Source: Tamlana carrageenivorans
GTDB taxonomy: Bacteria > Bacteroidota > Bacteroidia > Flavobacteriales > Flavobacteriaceae
DNA length: 64,000 nt
Assembly: GCF_002893765.1 (NCBI RefSeq)
Contig: NZ_CP025938.1
Coordinates: 3,243,501-3,307,500 of the forward strand
Direction of reading: 5' to 3'
Part shown: in pieces, positions 1 to 8,783 of the stretch
Layout: each line of letters opens with the position of its first letter
Position numbering within the stretch: position 1 is the stretch's first letter
Position numbers and translations under genes: made by a program
The notes under the pieces: model-generated
Told to the model about the DNA's origin: nothing
The model's input: the letters and a program-made list of their open reading frames with translations, nothing else
The model's database searches: none

Positions 1-1002
1 GAGAAAACTATCAAGACTCATAACGGCGAACAACGCATCAAAATCCCCAGAGATCGTCAAGCGAGCTTTGAGCCTGTTATTGTCCCCAAACATCAATCGA
101 TTAGTCAAGAATTAGAAGATTGTATTCAACTGCTTTACGCCAAAGGTATGAGCAATAGCGATATTATTGATTTTATTGAAAGTACCTATGGAGTGCAGTA
201 TTCCACATCACAGGTATCCATTATCACCAATCAATTATTGGAAGACATCAAACAATGGCAGAATAGACCTTTAGAAGACGTATATCCCATTGTCTGGATA
301 GATGCTATTCATTATAAAATACGTCAAGAAGGCAAGGTAATATCTAAAGCCTGTATGATAGTTTTAGGGGTGAATACCGAAGGGCAACAAGATATTTTGA
401 GCATGAGTATTGTGGAGACAGAAAAGGCAGCTGCTTGGATGTCCATTTTAGACGATCTGCGCTCTAGAGGCGTAAAAGATATCTTCTTTCTGTGTTCGGA
501 TAACCTCTCTGGATTAGATAAAGCTGTAGAAGCTATTTTTCCAGGTAGTATACGTCAAATATGTATCGTACATCAAATTAGAAACTCTTTAAAATATGTG
601 AGCTATAAGGACCGTAAATCAATAATGGTCGATATTAAAGCTATTTATCAAGCCGATAATGAGAAATTCGCTTTAGAGGCTTTCGAAGTCTTTAAACAAA
701 ATTGGGAAGATAAATACCTCTCTGCCGTACAGTCTTGGGAAAACAATTGGGATAATTTGACCGCGTTTTTAAACTACCCAAAAGAGATTAGAAAACTTAT
801 ATATACTACCAATATCATTGAGAGTTTTAATGCCAGTTTAAGAAAATATACACGCAACAAAAAAGTCTTCCCTCATGATGATGCAGCACTGAAATCCATA
901 TATTTAGCAGCTCAAAGCATCAGCAAAAAATGGAAGAAAACACGATTTAAATGGGGCCAAATTTACAATCAATTGTATATTTGTTTTCCAAACAGGTTAT
1001 AA
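1..1002 (+). CDS. IS256-family transposase, 5' end outside window
   Basis: The reading frame is open from base 1; the first internal ATG is at 148, so the N-terminus lies upstream. The visible protein is a mutator-type DDE transposase. It has an Asp in WIDAIHYK, a second Asp in CSDNLSGL, and the Glu in NIIESFNASLRK near the C-terminus, with the typical VHQIRNS block between. It resembles the transposase at 3981-5177 but is clearly a different copy. The gene stops only 6 bp before the end of the convergent ABC exporter gene. I see no 24-bp inverted repeat after the stop, so the right end of this IS looks lost or degenerate. Confidence 0.9.
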   Translation, partial: EKTIKTHNGEQRIKIPRDRQASFEPVIVPKHQSISQELEDCIQLLYAKGMSNSDIIDFIESTYGVQYSTSQVSIITNQLLEDIKQWQNRPLEDVYPIVWIDAIHYKIRQEGKVISKACMIVLGVNTEGQQDILSMSIVETEKAAAWMSILDDLRSRGVKDIFFLCSDNLSGLDKAVEAIFPGSIRQICIVHQIRNSLKYVSYKDRKSIMVDIKAIYQADNEKFALEAFEVFKQNWEDKYLSAVQSWENNWDNLTAFLNYPKEIRKLIYTTNIIESFNASLRKYTRNKKVFPHDDAALKSIYLAAQSISKKWKKTRFKWGQIYNQLYICFPNRL

Positions 1003-1008
1003 TCTATA

Positions 1009-3129
1009 TTATTTTAACCTATGAATTTTGAAATTATTTTTCAAAAACACAAAATTTTGGATAAACTCAATTTTCGGTAAGGAATGTAATCTGTGGGAAA
1101 TGAAAATTATTGTTAATTCAGATTTTAGTTTGTTTAGTAACTCCAAAACGAAATTCTCTGTTTTTCTGTCCATTGCAGAAGTAAACTCGTCTAATAATAA
1201 AACTTTTGGCTTTTTATATAAAGCTCTCATTAATGCAATAACTTGCTTTTGTCCACCTGAAAGGTTAATACCTTCTTCCCCAAGAATGGTGGCATAGCCT
1301 TGTGGTAACGAATTGATAAAATTTTCGAAACCATAATCTTGACAAAATTTTGTAATATTTTCGGGAGTGTCTTCTCGTCCTAAAATTATGTTTGTTATCA
1401 CATCACCAACAAAAATTGTTACATCTTGTGGTACAACGCCTAAAATAGTTCGCCAGTTTTCTGTGTTTAATTCTGTAAGATTATGTTGGTTATTAAGTGT
1501 AATAGTTCCATTTTCAAAAGGGTAGAATTTTTGCAAGATTTGCCCTAAAGTACTTTTTTCACTACCACTTTCTCCAACTATTGCAATGCACTTATTTTTA
1601 CTTATGCTGATGTTTATGTCTTTTAATAATTGACTTCTTCCAGCAAAACGAAAAGACAAATTTTTAATTTCAAGTGAAGTAAAGTTTAAAATTTCTTTTG
1701 TTCCTTTTTGTTCTTTATCCATTGATGCAAACTCGTACATACGGTTAAACGCTACTTTGGCTTCATTGATTGGAATTGTTATTAATGCCAAACTTGCAAC
1801 AGATGGCAATAAACTACCTGCAACACCTAAAACAGCCATTAGCTCTCCTAATAGCATTGTTTCGTTATACACTTGAATAGTTGTATAAACCAAAATACCC
1901 ATTAAAAACAAAACACTAAACACACCAGAAAAAACCGATAAACGTACATTGATTTTACCAAGATTAAATGCTCTTTCTTGAAAATTACCATAAATAAGTT
2001 GGTTGATTTTTTGAAATATAGATTGTCTGTTATTGTTTTTTATTGTAGCTATACCTTGCATTGAGGTTATGTAATTGCTCTCGCTAAAGGCATAACCTTG
2101 CATCACTTCTTTTTGTGCATTAATAATCCGTTTGTTAAAACTGTAAATAAGGATAAAATAAAAGGGTAAACTCATAAAAGCAATTAGTCCTGTTTGCCAA
2201 GAATAGTAAAATATAAAACCCAAAGTCACTACTGTTACTAAAGCATTGATAACAACATTGCCTACAATTTGACTTATAACACGTTGTACACGTTGCGTGT
2301 CGTTTAATCGCGCCACGAGTTCTCCAATTTTACGAGTATCGAAAAAGGGTTTTGGTAAATTGAGCAATGATGAATAAAAACTATCAACAATACGATTATT
2401 AAAATTTTTGGTTTGACGAATAAGGAAATAATCACGCAATGCAGTAAAAAATACCCTAACTAAAAGTAAAAAGGCAACTAATGCAATACCTGTAATAAGC
2501 TTTGTGAAGTTTTTTGAAGGTAAAATATCATCAATTAATTTTTGTGAGAATATCGCCATTGCCATGCCGAGAATGGCAATACCTAAACCTAACAATACAC
2601 TAAATGAAATTAAACGATAATCTTCTTTAAGCAATTTTAAAAACCATTGCTTTTTGTTTTTATTTTGGGCTTCGGTTTTTACAAAATTATCATTTGGTGT
2701 AAGGGTTAAGCAAGTTTTGGATTTCCATATGGTCTCTAATTGGTCTTTGGTGTAGGTTGTAATGCCTTTTGCAGGGTCACCAATGATAAATTTGCCTTTC
2801 TCATAGCCATAACAGACTACGTAATGTTGTAAACGTTCTTTAATAAGAACGTGTAATATTAACGGTTCTTTGTGGTCTATTACCGCTTGTATATTTGCTT
2901 CGTTACCTTGGGTAGTAAAACCTATTTTAATGGCAGCTTGATATAAACCCAAAAGGGTAGTACCTTGTTTGGTTGTACCGCTTAGTTCTCTTAACTTTTC
3001 TAAATTGTTTGAACCACCATAAAATTGGATAAGCGATAATAAAGAAGCTACACCGCAATCCGACTGGTCGTGTTGTTGCGTAAATGTTTGATGTATGTGT
3101 TTTTGAGAAAGATTGATTGCTTTAATCAT
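1009..3129 (-). CDS. C39 peptidase-containing ABC transporter, mutated Walker A
   Basis: Exporter that would cleave a double-glycine leader peptide and secrete the product (bacteriocin or RiPP type). The N-terminal C39 peptidase has catalytic Cys25 in QSDCGVAS, His in QHYVVCYG and Asp in GDPAKG. A multi-helix transmembrane domain spans about residues 165-455 and an ABC domain follows. The ABC domain has LSGGQKQ, Walker B VLLLDEFTSAMD and H-loop FISHR. The Walker A reads GESGSEKST: residue 524 is Glu where the family has Gly (GAA for GGA), which should impair ATP binding. The C-terminus after the H-loop is short and atypical, next to an IS256 copy. Its start overlaps the preceding thioredoxin-like gene by 8 bp, so the two are co-transcribed. 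No precursor peptide is visible nearby. Confidence 0.9.
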   Translation of the reverse strand: MIKAINLSQKHIHQTFTQQHDQSDCGVASLLSLIQFYGGSNNLEKLRELSGTTKQGTTLLGLYQAAIKIGFTTQGNEANIQAVIDHKEPLILHVLIKERLQHYVVCYGYEKGKFIIGDPAKGITTYTKDQLETIWKSKTCLTLTPNDNFVKTEAQNKNKKQWFLKLLKEDYRLISFSVLLGLGIAILGMAMAIFSQKLIDDILPSKNFTKLITGIALVAFLLLVRVFFTALRDYFLIRQTKNFNNRIVDSFYSSLLNLPKPFFDTRKIGELVARLNDTQRVQRVISQIVGNVVINALVTVVTLGFIFYYSWQTGLIAFMSLPFYFILIYSFNKRIINAQKEVMQGYAFSESNYITSMQGIATIKNNNRQSIFQKINQLIYGNFQERAFNLGKINVRLSVFSGVFSVLFLMGILVYTTIQVYNETMLLGELMAVLGVAGSLLPSVASLALITIPINEAKVAFNRMYEFASMDKEQKGTKEILNFTSLEIKNLSFRFAGRSQLLKDINISISKNKCIAIVGESGSEKSTLGQILQKFYPFENGTITLNNQHNLTELNTENWRTILGVVPQDVTIFVGDVITNIILGREDTPENITKFCQDYGFENFINSLPQGYATILGEEGINLSGGQKQVIALMRALYKKPKVLLLDEFTSAMDRKTENFVLELLNKLKSELTIIFISHRLHSLPKIEFIQNFVFLKNNFKIHRLK

Positions 3130-3649
3130 TTTGTTGTAATACTCTTAAAATGCCTTTGGCGTTGAACTGTCCTTTGTGCTTTTTGATGAGTTTTTGGTTT
3201 TTGTTGTAGATTAAGAGATAAGGAATGCTGTTAGCATCAAATCGACTAGAAAACATATCAAGGTTATCATATAAAAAGGTAATATTTTGCTGATTGTTTA
3301 ATTTGTACTTTTCTGAGAATTGTTGAATGGTTTCAATAGGTTCTCTAGATACAAAAAGGAATTTAACGTTTTTAAAATTTTCTAAATTATCATTAATACT
3401 TTGTGCTTCATGTTGGCAGGAATCACACTCGCTGTTAAAGTAGATGAAAATGGCATTTAGCTTTGGCTTTAAGTTAGCATTATTAAATGGTTGTTGTTCT
3501 AAGGTTAAAAACTCAAACTCTGGAACTATTTCTAATTGCTTTGCAATTTGATTTTTTTCTTTGGTTTTAGAAATGATATTGTAGCCTAAATAAGACAATA
3601 AACCTAAAATAGTAATTGTAACTACAATTAAGATTGTTTTTTTACGCAT
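3122..3649 (-). CDS. Membrane-anchored thioredoxin-fold protein
   Basis: One N-terminal membrane helix (residues about 5-26) is followed by a periplasmic thioredoxin/AhpC-TSA-like fold with a CDSC redox pair at Cys75 and Cys78. A cis-Pro region (SIPYLLIY) and a C-terminal helix follow. I chose the ATG at 3649, two bases after the stop of the upstream membrane gene, because an upstream ATG would lie inside that gene. It overlaps the downstream exporter gene by 8 bp. Similar redoxins accompany C39 exporters in Bacteroidetes peptide clusters, where a role in disulfide or cysteine handling of the exported peptide is plausible. That role is inferred here. Confidence 0.75.
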   Translation of the reverse strand: MRKKTILIVVTITILGLLSYLGYNIISKTKEKNQIAKQLEIVPEFEFLTLEQQPFNNANLKPKLNAIFIYFNSECDSCQHEAQSINDNLENFKNVKFLFVSREPIETIQQFSEKYKLNNQQNITFLYDNLDMFSSRFDANSIPYLLIYNKNQKLIKKHKGQFNAKGILRVLQQND

Positions 3650-3651
3650 AA

Positions 3652-3936
3652 TTAACTCATATTTAAGGTGATGAACATCACACCAACAACCCAAATCAAC
3701 AAACCAATACCGTAACTGCTCGCAACAATGGCCATACCTTTATCTGTGTTTTCATGTATTTCTTTACCAATTAGGAATGCTAAAATAAACCAATAGGCTA
3801 ATTCAAAAAGATTAAGCACTTGAAACGGATAGATAAACCAAGTTTGTAAACCCTCATAACCTATAATATTTAAAGCTGATAATGTGGCTAACACGGTTCG
3901 ATTTGTGCCAGTGATTTCGGAGTTACTGTGCGACAC
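3652..3936 (-). pseudogene. Small membrane protein, 5' end cut off by IS21
   Basis: The open frame encodes two hydrophobic helices (starting at WFIYPF and at GIGLLIWVVG) and ends in NMS, two bases before the redoxin start. Only the part from about 3884 leftward is original gene. The first ~17 codons (SHSNSEITGTNRTV) are read from the inverted end of the IS21 element, including TGGCTAACACGG. The gene therefore lacks its true N-terminus and promoter. It resembles the C-terminal part of small multi-spanning proteins found with C39 exporters; I cannot name the family with confidence. Confidence 0.6.
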
Positions 3937-3980
3937 TATCCCGAAAAGTGTGTAAGTTATAAATCGAGGGTTTAGCTTTT

Positions 3981-5177
3981 TTAAAGTTGAACCCTTTTTT
4001 CAAATATAGTTAAAAACTGGTTTAAAATAATGCCCCAGTTCCTAATAGGCATCGACCATTTTTTGGTAGCCTCTCTAAGGGCTAAAAAAGTGGACTTCAT
4101 AACAGCCTCATCTGTTGGGAATGAGAGCTTGTTTTTAGTGTGCTTTCTGATTTTTCCATTAAGGTTTTCAATAAGGTTGGTAGTGTAAATGATTTTTCTA
4201 ATTTCAACAGGAAATTCATAAAAAGCAGTAAGCTCATCCCAGTTTTCTCTCCAGCTTTTAATAGCATAAGAGTACTTGTGTTCCCATTTCTGAGCAAAGT
4301 CCTCTAGAGCAGCTTTTGCTGCGTTTTTGGTGGGTGCATCATAGATATTCTTCATGTCTTTTGCAAATTCCTTCTTGTCTTTCCAAACAACATAGCGACA
4401 AGCGTTACGAATCTGATGTACCACGCAAATTTGGGTTTTAGATTCAGGAAAAACATTTTTAATGGTGTCGGTGAAACCGTTAAGATTATCTGTGGCCGTG
4501 ATAAGCAAATCCTGAACGCCTCTGGCTTTCATATCGGTTAGTACACTCATCCAAAAGGCTGCCGATTCATTCTTACCCAGCCAAAGTCCTAAGACTTCCT
4601 TTTTACCATCTCTACGGAGTCCTACGGCGATGTACATGGTTTTGTTAATGACTTTAGAGTTCTCCCGAACCTTAAATACAATACCATCCATCCAAGTAAT
4701 TAAATATACGGGCTCCAGGGGTCTGTTTTGCCAAGCAATAATATCATTGGTAACTTTATCTGTGATACGTGATATGGTAGATGTAGATACATCAAAATCG
4801 TAAACTTCTCGGATTTGCTCTTCAATATCAGAATTACTCATACCCTTGGCATAAAGGCTGATAATGACGTTTTCTATGCCGTCAACCATGTTTGTGCGTT
4901 TAGGAACCAGCATAGGGTTAAAAGAAGCTTCTCGGTCTCTGGGAACTTTAATATTAGTCTCTCCTAAAGCTGTTTTTATCCTTTTAGATCCATAGCCGTT
5001 ACGGGTATTGCTATTATTGGATTGCTGATGTTTCTCATAGTCTAAATGAGCGTCAAGTTCTCCTTCTAGCATCTTTTCAATACCTCGCTTTTGGATGGAT
5101 TTTAGAAAGGAGGTTAGTTCGTCTCCTGTTTTGAACTGTTTTAAAAAATCGTCGTTTAGAAAATCTTCTTTCTTCAT
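3981..5177 (-). CDS. IS256-family transposase
   Basis: The mutator-type DDE transposase appears intact. The catalytic Asp residues lie in TWMDGIVFKVR and TATDNLNGF, and the Glu in NLIENLNGKIRK. A conserved VHQIRNACRY segment links them. I take the ATG at 5177 (MKKEDFLND); a longer frame exists from 5204, but its first nine codons run into the element's palindrome. The length of about 398 residues is usual for the family. Transcription starts next to a 46-bp palindrome (5198-5243). Confidence 0.92.
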   Translation of the reverse strand: MKKEDFLNDDFLKQFKTGDELTSFLKSIQKRGIEKMLEGELDAHLDYEKHQQSNNSNTRNGYGSKRIKTALGETNIKVPRDREASFNPMLVPKRTNMVDGIENVIISLYAKGMSNSDIEEQIREVYDFDVSTSTISRITDKVTNDIIAWQNRPLEPVYLITWMDGIVFKVRENSKVINKTMYIAVGLRRDGKKEVLGLWLGKNESAAFWMSVLTDMKARGVQDLLITATDNLNGFTDTIKNVFPESKTQICVVHQIRNACRYVVWKDKKEFAKDMKNIYDAPTKNAAKAALEDFAQKWEHKYSYAIKSWRENWDELTAFYEFPVEIRKIIYTTNLIENLNGKIRKHTKNKLSFPTDEAVMKSTFLALREATKKWSMPIRNWGIILNQFLTIFEKRVQL

Positions 5178-5197
5178 AAGTGTGTAAATTTTAAAAT

Positions 5198-5243
5198 TAA
5201 ACAAAAAATATCGAGGGTTGCAACCCTCGATATTTTTTGTTTA
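5198..5243. repeat. 46-bp perfect palindrome upstream of IS256 transposase
   Basis: Bases 5198-5220 are the exact reverse complement of 5221-5243. The GC-rich core (CGAGGGTTG/CAACCCTCG) is flanked by A-runs and T-runs, so the transcript on either strand would form a hairpin followed by U residues, as in a bidirectional terminator. It sits between the terminal repeat and the transposase start. The likely effect is to block transcription entering from outside, but this is inferred from position. The left end carries only the half-motif TCGAGGGTTT near 3963. Confidence 0.8.
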
Positions 5244-5371
5244 CACACTTTATGAGATACTGCCTACTGTGCCGTTGATTTCGGTTTAAATTGTGCCACA
5301 CGGAAATTGAGTTAGCTAAAAACGGTTTGATTTGTGCCAATGTTTCCGTTTCGATTTGTGCCACTTTAAGA

Positions 5372-6326
5372 GGCGATTTCCTAGGTAACGGCAATTCTTG
5401 GTTCTTGTTGAATAATTCTAGTTATTAGAAGACTAAATAAATCCTCTTCTCTATTATTGAACTTGAAGGCGATTTCATCTAAATAGCTCTGTAAATGTTC
5501 AGGGCTTACTCGGTGATACTGACCCACAATAGCCCTTTTGATTGTTGTCCAGAAAGAATCCAATCTAGAAGTATTATATTTTCCTAATGACATTATGTTT
5601 TTTGAATGATTGAGCTTAACATGTTTTGCATGTGTCTTATGAAGCATTCTATAAGCTCCAAAACCATCTGTAACTACCTCGCTTGCTGTATCAATGTGCT
5701 TGTTTAGCAATGGTCTAATGGTTTTTGCATCAGCCTTATCAATCACTATAACTTTCACTAACCCTTCCCGCTGCATCATCCCAAGAACGGGCTTTTTGTG
5801 TTCCATTCCTCCAGGATAAATACCGAGTTCCTTTTTATAAGACTTACGCATATTAGTCATGCTTCCTCCAACATAGCTCTCATCTACCTCGACAATACCC
5901 TTTAATAGATCATCTGAATCAGAATACATAGCTTCTCGTATGCGTTTTTGCATATACCATGCTGTATTTTTGTTAACATTAATATCACGAGCAAGTTGTA
6001 GTGAAGAAATCCTTTTTTTAGCATTAACAATTAAAAATATTGCTGCAAACCATTTGGGTAATGGTAATTTTGAAGCGTGCATTATAGTGTCTACCGTAAC
6101 GCTAAAAGAACTATTACAGTCCCTGCACAAATGTCTATTTGAATTTTTTCGATTATGAATATGCATGCTTCCACAATGAGTGCAAACAGGCCCATTAGGC
6201 CAACGAATAGACTCAAGGTGCTCTATACACGCTTTCTGAGTACCAAAACGTGAGACGATTGAAAGTATTGATTCTTGTTCCATTTCTCTAAGATATATAT
6301 TTTTTGCCATATTCTAGGAAATCGCC
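5372..6326 (-). mobile_element. IS1595-family insertion inside IS21
   Basis: The 955-bp element starts GGCGATTTCCTAG and ends with its inverted copy CTAGGAAATCGCC. It is flanked by the 8-bp direct repeat CTTTAAGA at 5364-5371 and 6327-6334, the duplication size of IS1595 elements. The uninterrupted target is seen in the solo IS21 end at 20674-20873 (ACTTTAAGAGATCAAG), which confirms the insertion point. The element separates the IS21 terminal binding sites from istA. Confidence 0.92.
5381..6310 (-). CDS. IS1595-family transposase (ISXO2-like)
   Basis: The 309-residue protein has an N-terminal zinc-ribbon (CTHCG at about residues 43-47 and CRDC at about 68-71) followed by an ISXO2-like DDE domain. 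The first Asp is in VEVDESYVGG, the second in VTDGFGAY, and the C-terminal acidic/Asn region includes NTSRLDSFW and FKFNNRE. The reading frame is intact and fills the element from end to end. The start ATG at 6310 lies 16 bp inside the terminal repeat. Confidence 0.92.
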   Translation of the reverse strand: MAKNIYLREMEQESILSIVSRFGTQKACIEHLESIRWPNGPVCTHCGSMHIHNRKNSNRHLCRDCNSSFSVTVDTIMHASKLPLPKWFAAIFLIVNAKKRISSLQLARDINVNKNTAWYMQKRIREAMYSDSDDLLKGIVEVDESYVGGSMTNMRKSYKKELGIYPGGMEHKKPVLGMMQREGLVKVIVIDKADAKTIRPLLNKHIDTASEVVTDGFGAYRMLHKTHAKHVKLNHSKNIMSLGKYNTSRLDSFWTTIKRAIVGQYHRVSPEHLQSYLDEIAFKFNNREEDLFSLLITRIIQQEPRIAVT

Positions 6327-6369
6327 CTTTAAGAGATCAAGTAATTACCTTATTGCTCTAAAAAGCGAT

Positions 6370-7924
6370 ATGGCCAACACACTTGATCCAATGGACCTAA
6401 AACAAATTATCAACTTAAAACAAGATGGTTATAGTAACCGTCAAATTGGAGCCACACTTGGCATTTGCCGCAACACTATAAATAGCTATATACACCTATT
6501 TAAAGGTAGTGGTTATAGTTTTAAGGAGTTATTAAAGCTAGACAACCACACCCTAGAAAAGCTCTTTACATCTCATACAACCATAAATAACAAACGCTAT
6601 GATGAATTGATGCTTTATTTTGAAAGTATTAATAAGGCTCGAAACCACCCAGGATTTACTTTTTTGTACCACTACACAGAATATAGTCAAAAGGTTAAAG
6701 ACCCTTATAGTTACACTCAATTCATGGAGCATTACCATCGTAAATATGCCAAGATCAAGGGGTCTATGAAACTTGAACACGAGGCAGGGAAAGAGATGTT
6801 CGTGGACTTTGCTGGAAAAAAACTTCAGATAGTAGACAAAATCACAGGCGAGATACTTCCAGTAGAGGTCTTTGTTGCCATGCTCCCTAACAGTCAGTAT
6901 ACCTATGTTGAGGCTTGTATGAGCCAAAAGCGTGAAGATTTTATAAGTTGTTGCGAAAACGCCCTTCATTTCTACGGGGGGAGTACCCAAGGCCATCGTA
7001 TCAGACAATCTAAAATCAGTCGTTACCAGATCTAGTAGATACGAAGCTCAGGTTAACCGTAGTTTTAAAGACTTTGCCCGCCATTACAACTGCGTGGTCA
7101 ATCCAACGCGTAGTTACTCCCCTCAAGATAAAGCGCTGGTGGAAAACGCGGTGCATCTAGCTTATCAACGGATTTATTATCCCCTTCGGGAAATGACCTT
7201 TTTTTCTTTAGCAGATCTAAACAAAGAGATAAAACTTCTGCTAGAGTGCTACAACAACCTATTATTCCAACGCAAAGAAGCTAGTCGTCTGGAGCTCTTC
7301 CAAAGCGTCGAACGAGAGTATCTAAAACCCTTAAGCAGTACACGCTACGAGATAAAAGAATATAGAAGAGCTAAGGTTCAGAAAATAGGCTATATCTATT
7401 TTTCACCAGATAAGACTTACTACAGCGTTCCATATCGTTACATTGGCAAGGAAACCACGCTACACTATACCAAAGGCATGGTAGAGGTGTATTATAATCA
7501 ACAGCGCATAGCTATACACCAACGTAGCGGTTCCAAAGGCGCATACATAACCAACAAGGATCACCTTAGTAGTTCTCATAAACAATACAGCCAGTGGAGT
7601 CCGCAATACTTTAAGAACAAGGCAGCTGTCCATGGTAGTTATGTTGCAGCATGTGTCGAGCGGATTATTGCTGCGTTGGATTATCCTGAAACAGGGTATA
7701 AAAGAGCTATGGGCGTTATACAACTCCATAAGTCTTATGGCTCCCAAAGGTTAGATAATGCTTGCAAAAGAGCCATACAGGCTGATGCTGTAAGCTACAA
7801 CAGGATAACCAACATACTGAAGAATAATCTAGATCAAAGCTCCTTATTCCTACAAGAAGAAACAGACCGAGGTTCTCATATCCCCAAGCATGCGAACATC
7901 CGTGGGGCATCCAATTATAAGTAA
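6370..7924 (+). pseudogene. istA: IstA transposase of IS21, frameshifted at a G6 run
   Basis: The IS21 DDE transposase has an N-terminal HTH (LKQDGYSNRQIG), a first catalytic Asp in FVDFAGKK, a second in VSDNLKSVV and a Glu in KALVENAV. A run of six G at 6976-6981 puts the first half into a frame that stops at 7035. With five G the frame reads FYGGVPKAIVSDN and continues to 7924, so one G has probably been gained. The start ATG at 6370 (MANTLDPM) lies after the IS21 end repeats. Without the frameshift the protein would be about 517 residues. It may be a real mutation or a base-calling error. Confidence 0.88.
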
Positions 7925-7961
7925 AAACAACACGAAAAAATCACTTAAATTTTATACATAT

Positions 7962-8702
7962 ATGAATACAAATCACACCATCGAAAAACTCAGAAAAATG
8001 AGATTAACAGCTATGGCTGAACTCCATCACAACCACCTTAGTGATAACCGAATAGAGTGTCTTACGCCAGATCAATATCTAGCATTGCTTACCGATCACC
8101 AATGGGAAGACCTTCAGAATAGAAAGATAAAAAGGCTTACAACGCAAGCAGCCTTTAAGCAGGGAGCTACACTTACAGATATTAATTACCTGCACAACAG
8201 AAGCTTGGACAGAAATATGTTCGAGCGTTTGGCTACTCTAGATTTTGTACAAAAAAAGGAAAACTTGATTATCACAGGATCCTCTGGAGTGGGTAAAAGT
8301 TATATAGCTCAGGCATTGGGACATCAAGCTTGTATGATGAATAAAAGAACCCTATACACAAATACTGCTAGACTGATGAAACGATTAAAACTAAGTAAAG
8401 TAGATGGCACTTACCTTAAAGAACTTGCAAAACTATTAAAAGTAGATCTGCTTATCCTTGATGATTTTGGTTTACAGAGCTTCGACAATCAGAACAGAGA
8501 GGCGCTTATGGACATAATCGATGAAAGACATGATAAAAAAGCAACGATTGTAGCTTCACAAATACCTGTATCCGCTTGGTACGATATTATCGGCGAAAGC
8601 ACTATCGCTGATGCGATACTAGATCGTATTGTAAATTCATCGCATAGGATAAACCTTACTGGAGAATCCTTGAGAAAAGGTAAGTTGAAAGAACAGTATT
8701 AA
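7962..8702 (+). CDS. istB: IstB helper ATPase of IS21
   Basis: The 246-residue AAA+ ATPase assists IS21 transposase in target choice and strand transfer. Walker A is GSSGVGKS at about residue 108, Walker B LLILDDFG, and a sensor region QIPVSAWYD follows, all typical of IstB. I chose the ATG at 7962 (MNTNHTIEKL), 37 bp after istA; the open frame runs further upstream but overlaps istA. The gene appears intact even though istA is broken. Confidence 0.93.
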   Translation: MNTNHTIEKLRKMRLTAMAELHHNHLSDNRIECLTPDQYLALLTDHQWEDLQNRKIKRLTTQAAFKQGATLTDINYLHNRSLDRNMFERLATLDFVQKKENLIITGSSGVGKSYIAQALGHQACMMNKRTLYTNTARLMKRLKLSKVDGTYLKELAKLLKVDLLILDDFGLQSFDNQNREALMDIIDERHDKKATIVASQIPVSAWYDIIGESTIADAILDRIVNSSHRINLTGESLRKGKLKEQY

Positions 8703-8783
8703 TTAAATTTAACTATTATTGTATGATCTCTTAAAGTGGCACGGTTTGACCGAAATACGTGGCATGGTCACTCCGAAATAGCC

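Larger units (their letters stand above)
3932..5264 (-). mobile_element. Complete IS256-family insertion in the IS21 end
   Basis: The 1333-bp element is bounded by 24-bp imperfect inverted repeats, 19 of 24 matching, with AAAGTGTGTAA at the inner side of each. It is flanked by the 8-bp direct repeat TACTGTGC at 3924-3931 and 5265-5272, the duplication size expected for IS256. Removing the element and one repeat restores a continuous IS21 left end that aligns with the solo end at 20674-20873. One intact transposase gene lies inside. A fragment of a close relative lies at 17543-17711. Confidence 0.9.

Noticed and set aside
1028..1297. Plus-strand open frame inside the exporter gene
   Set aside because: It lies antisense to the conserved ABC domain and has no family features.
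8736..8783. First codons (MARFDRNTWHG) of the frame leading into DUF1810
   Set aside because: These bases belong to the right end of IS21, with its GTGGCA and CCGAAATA motifs, so they are not the gene's own N-terminus.
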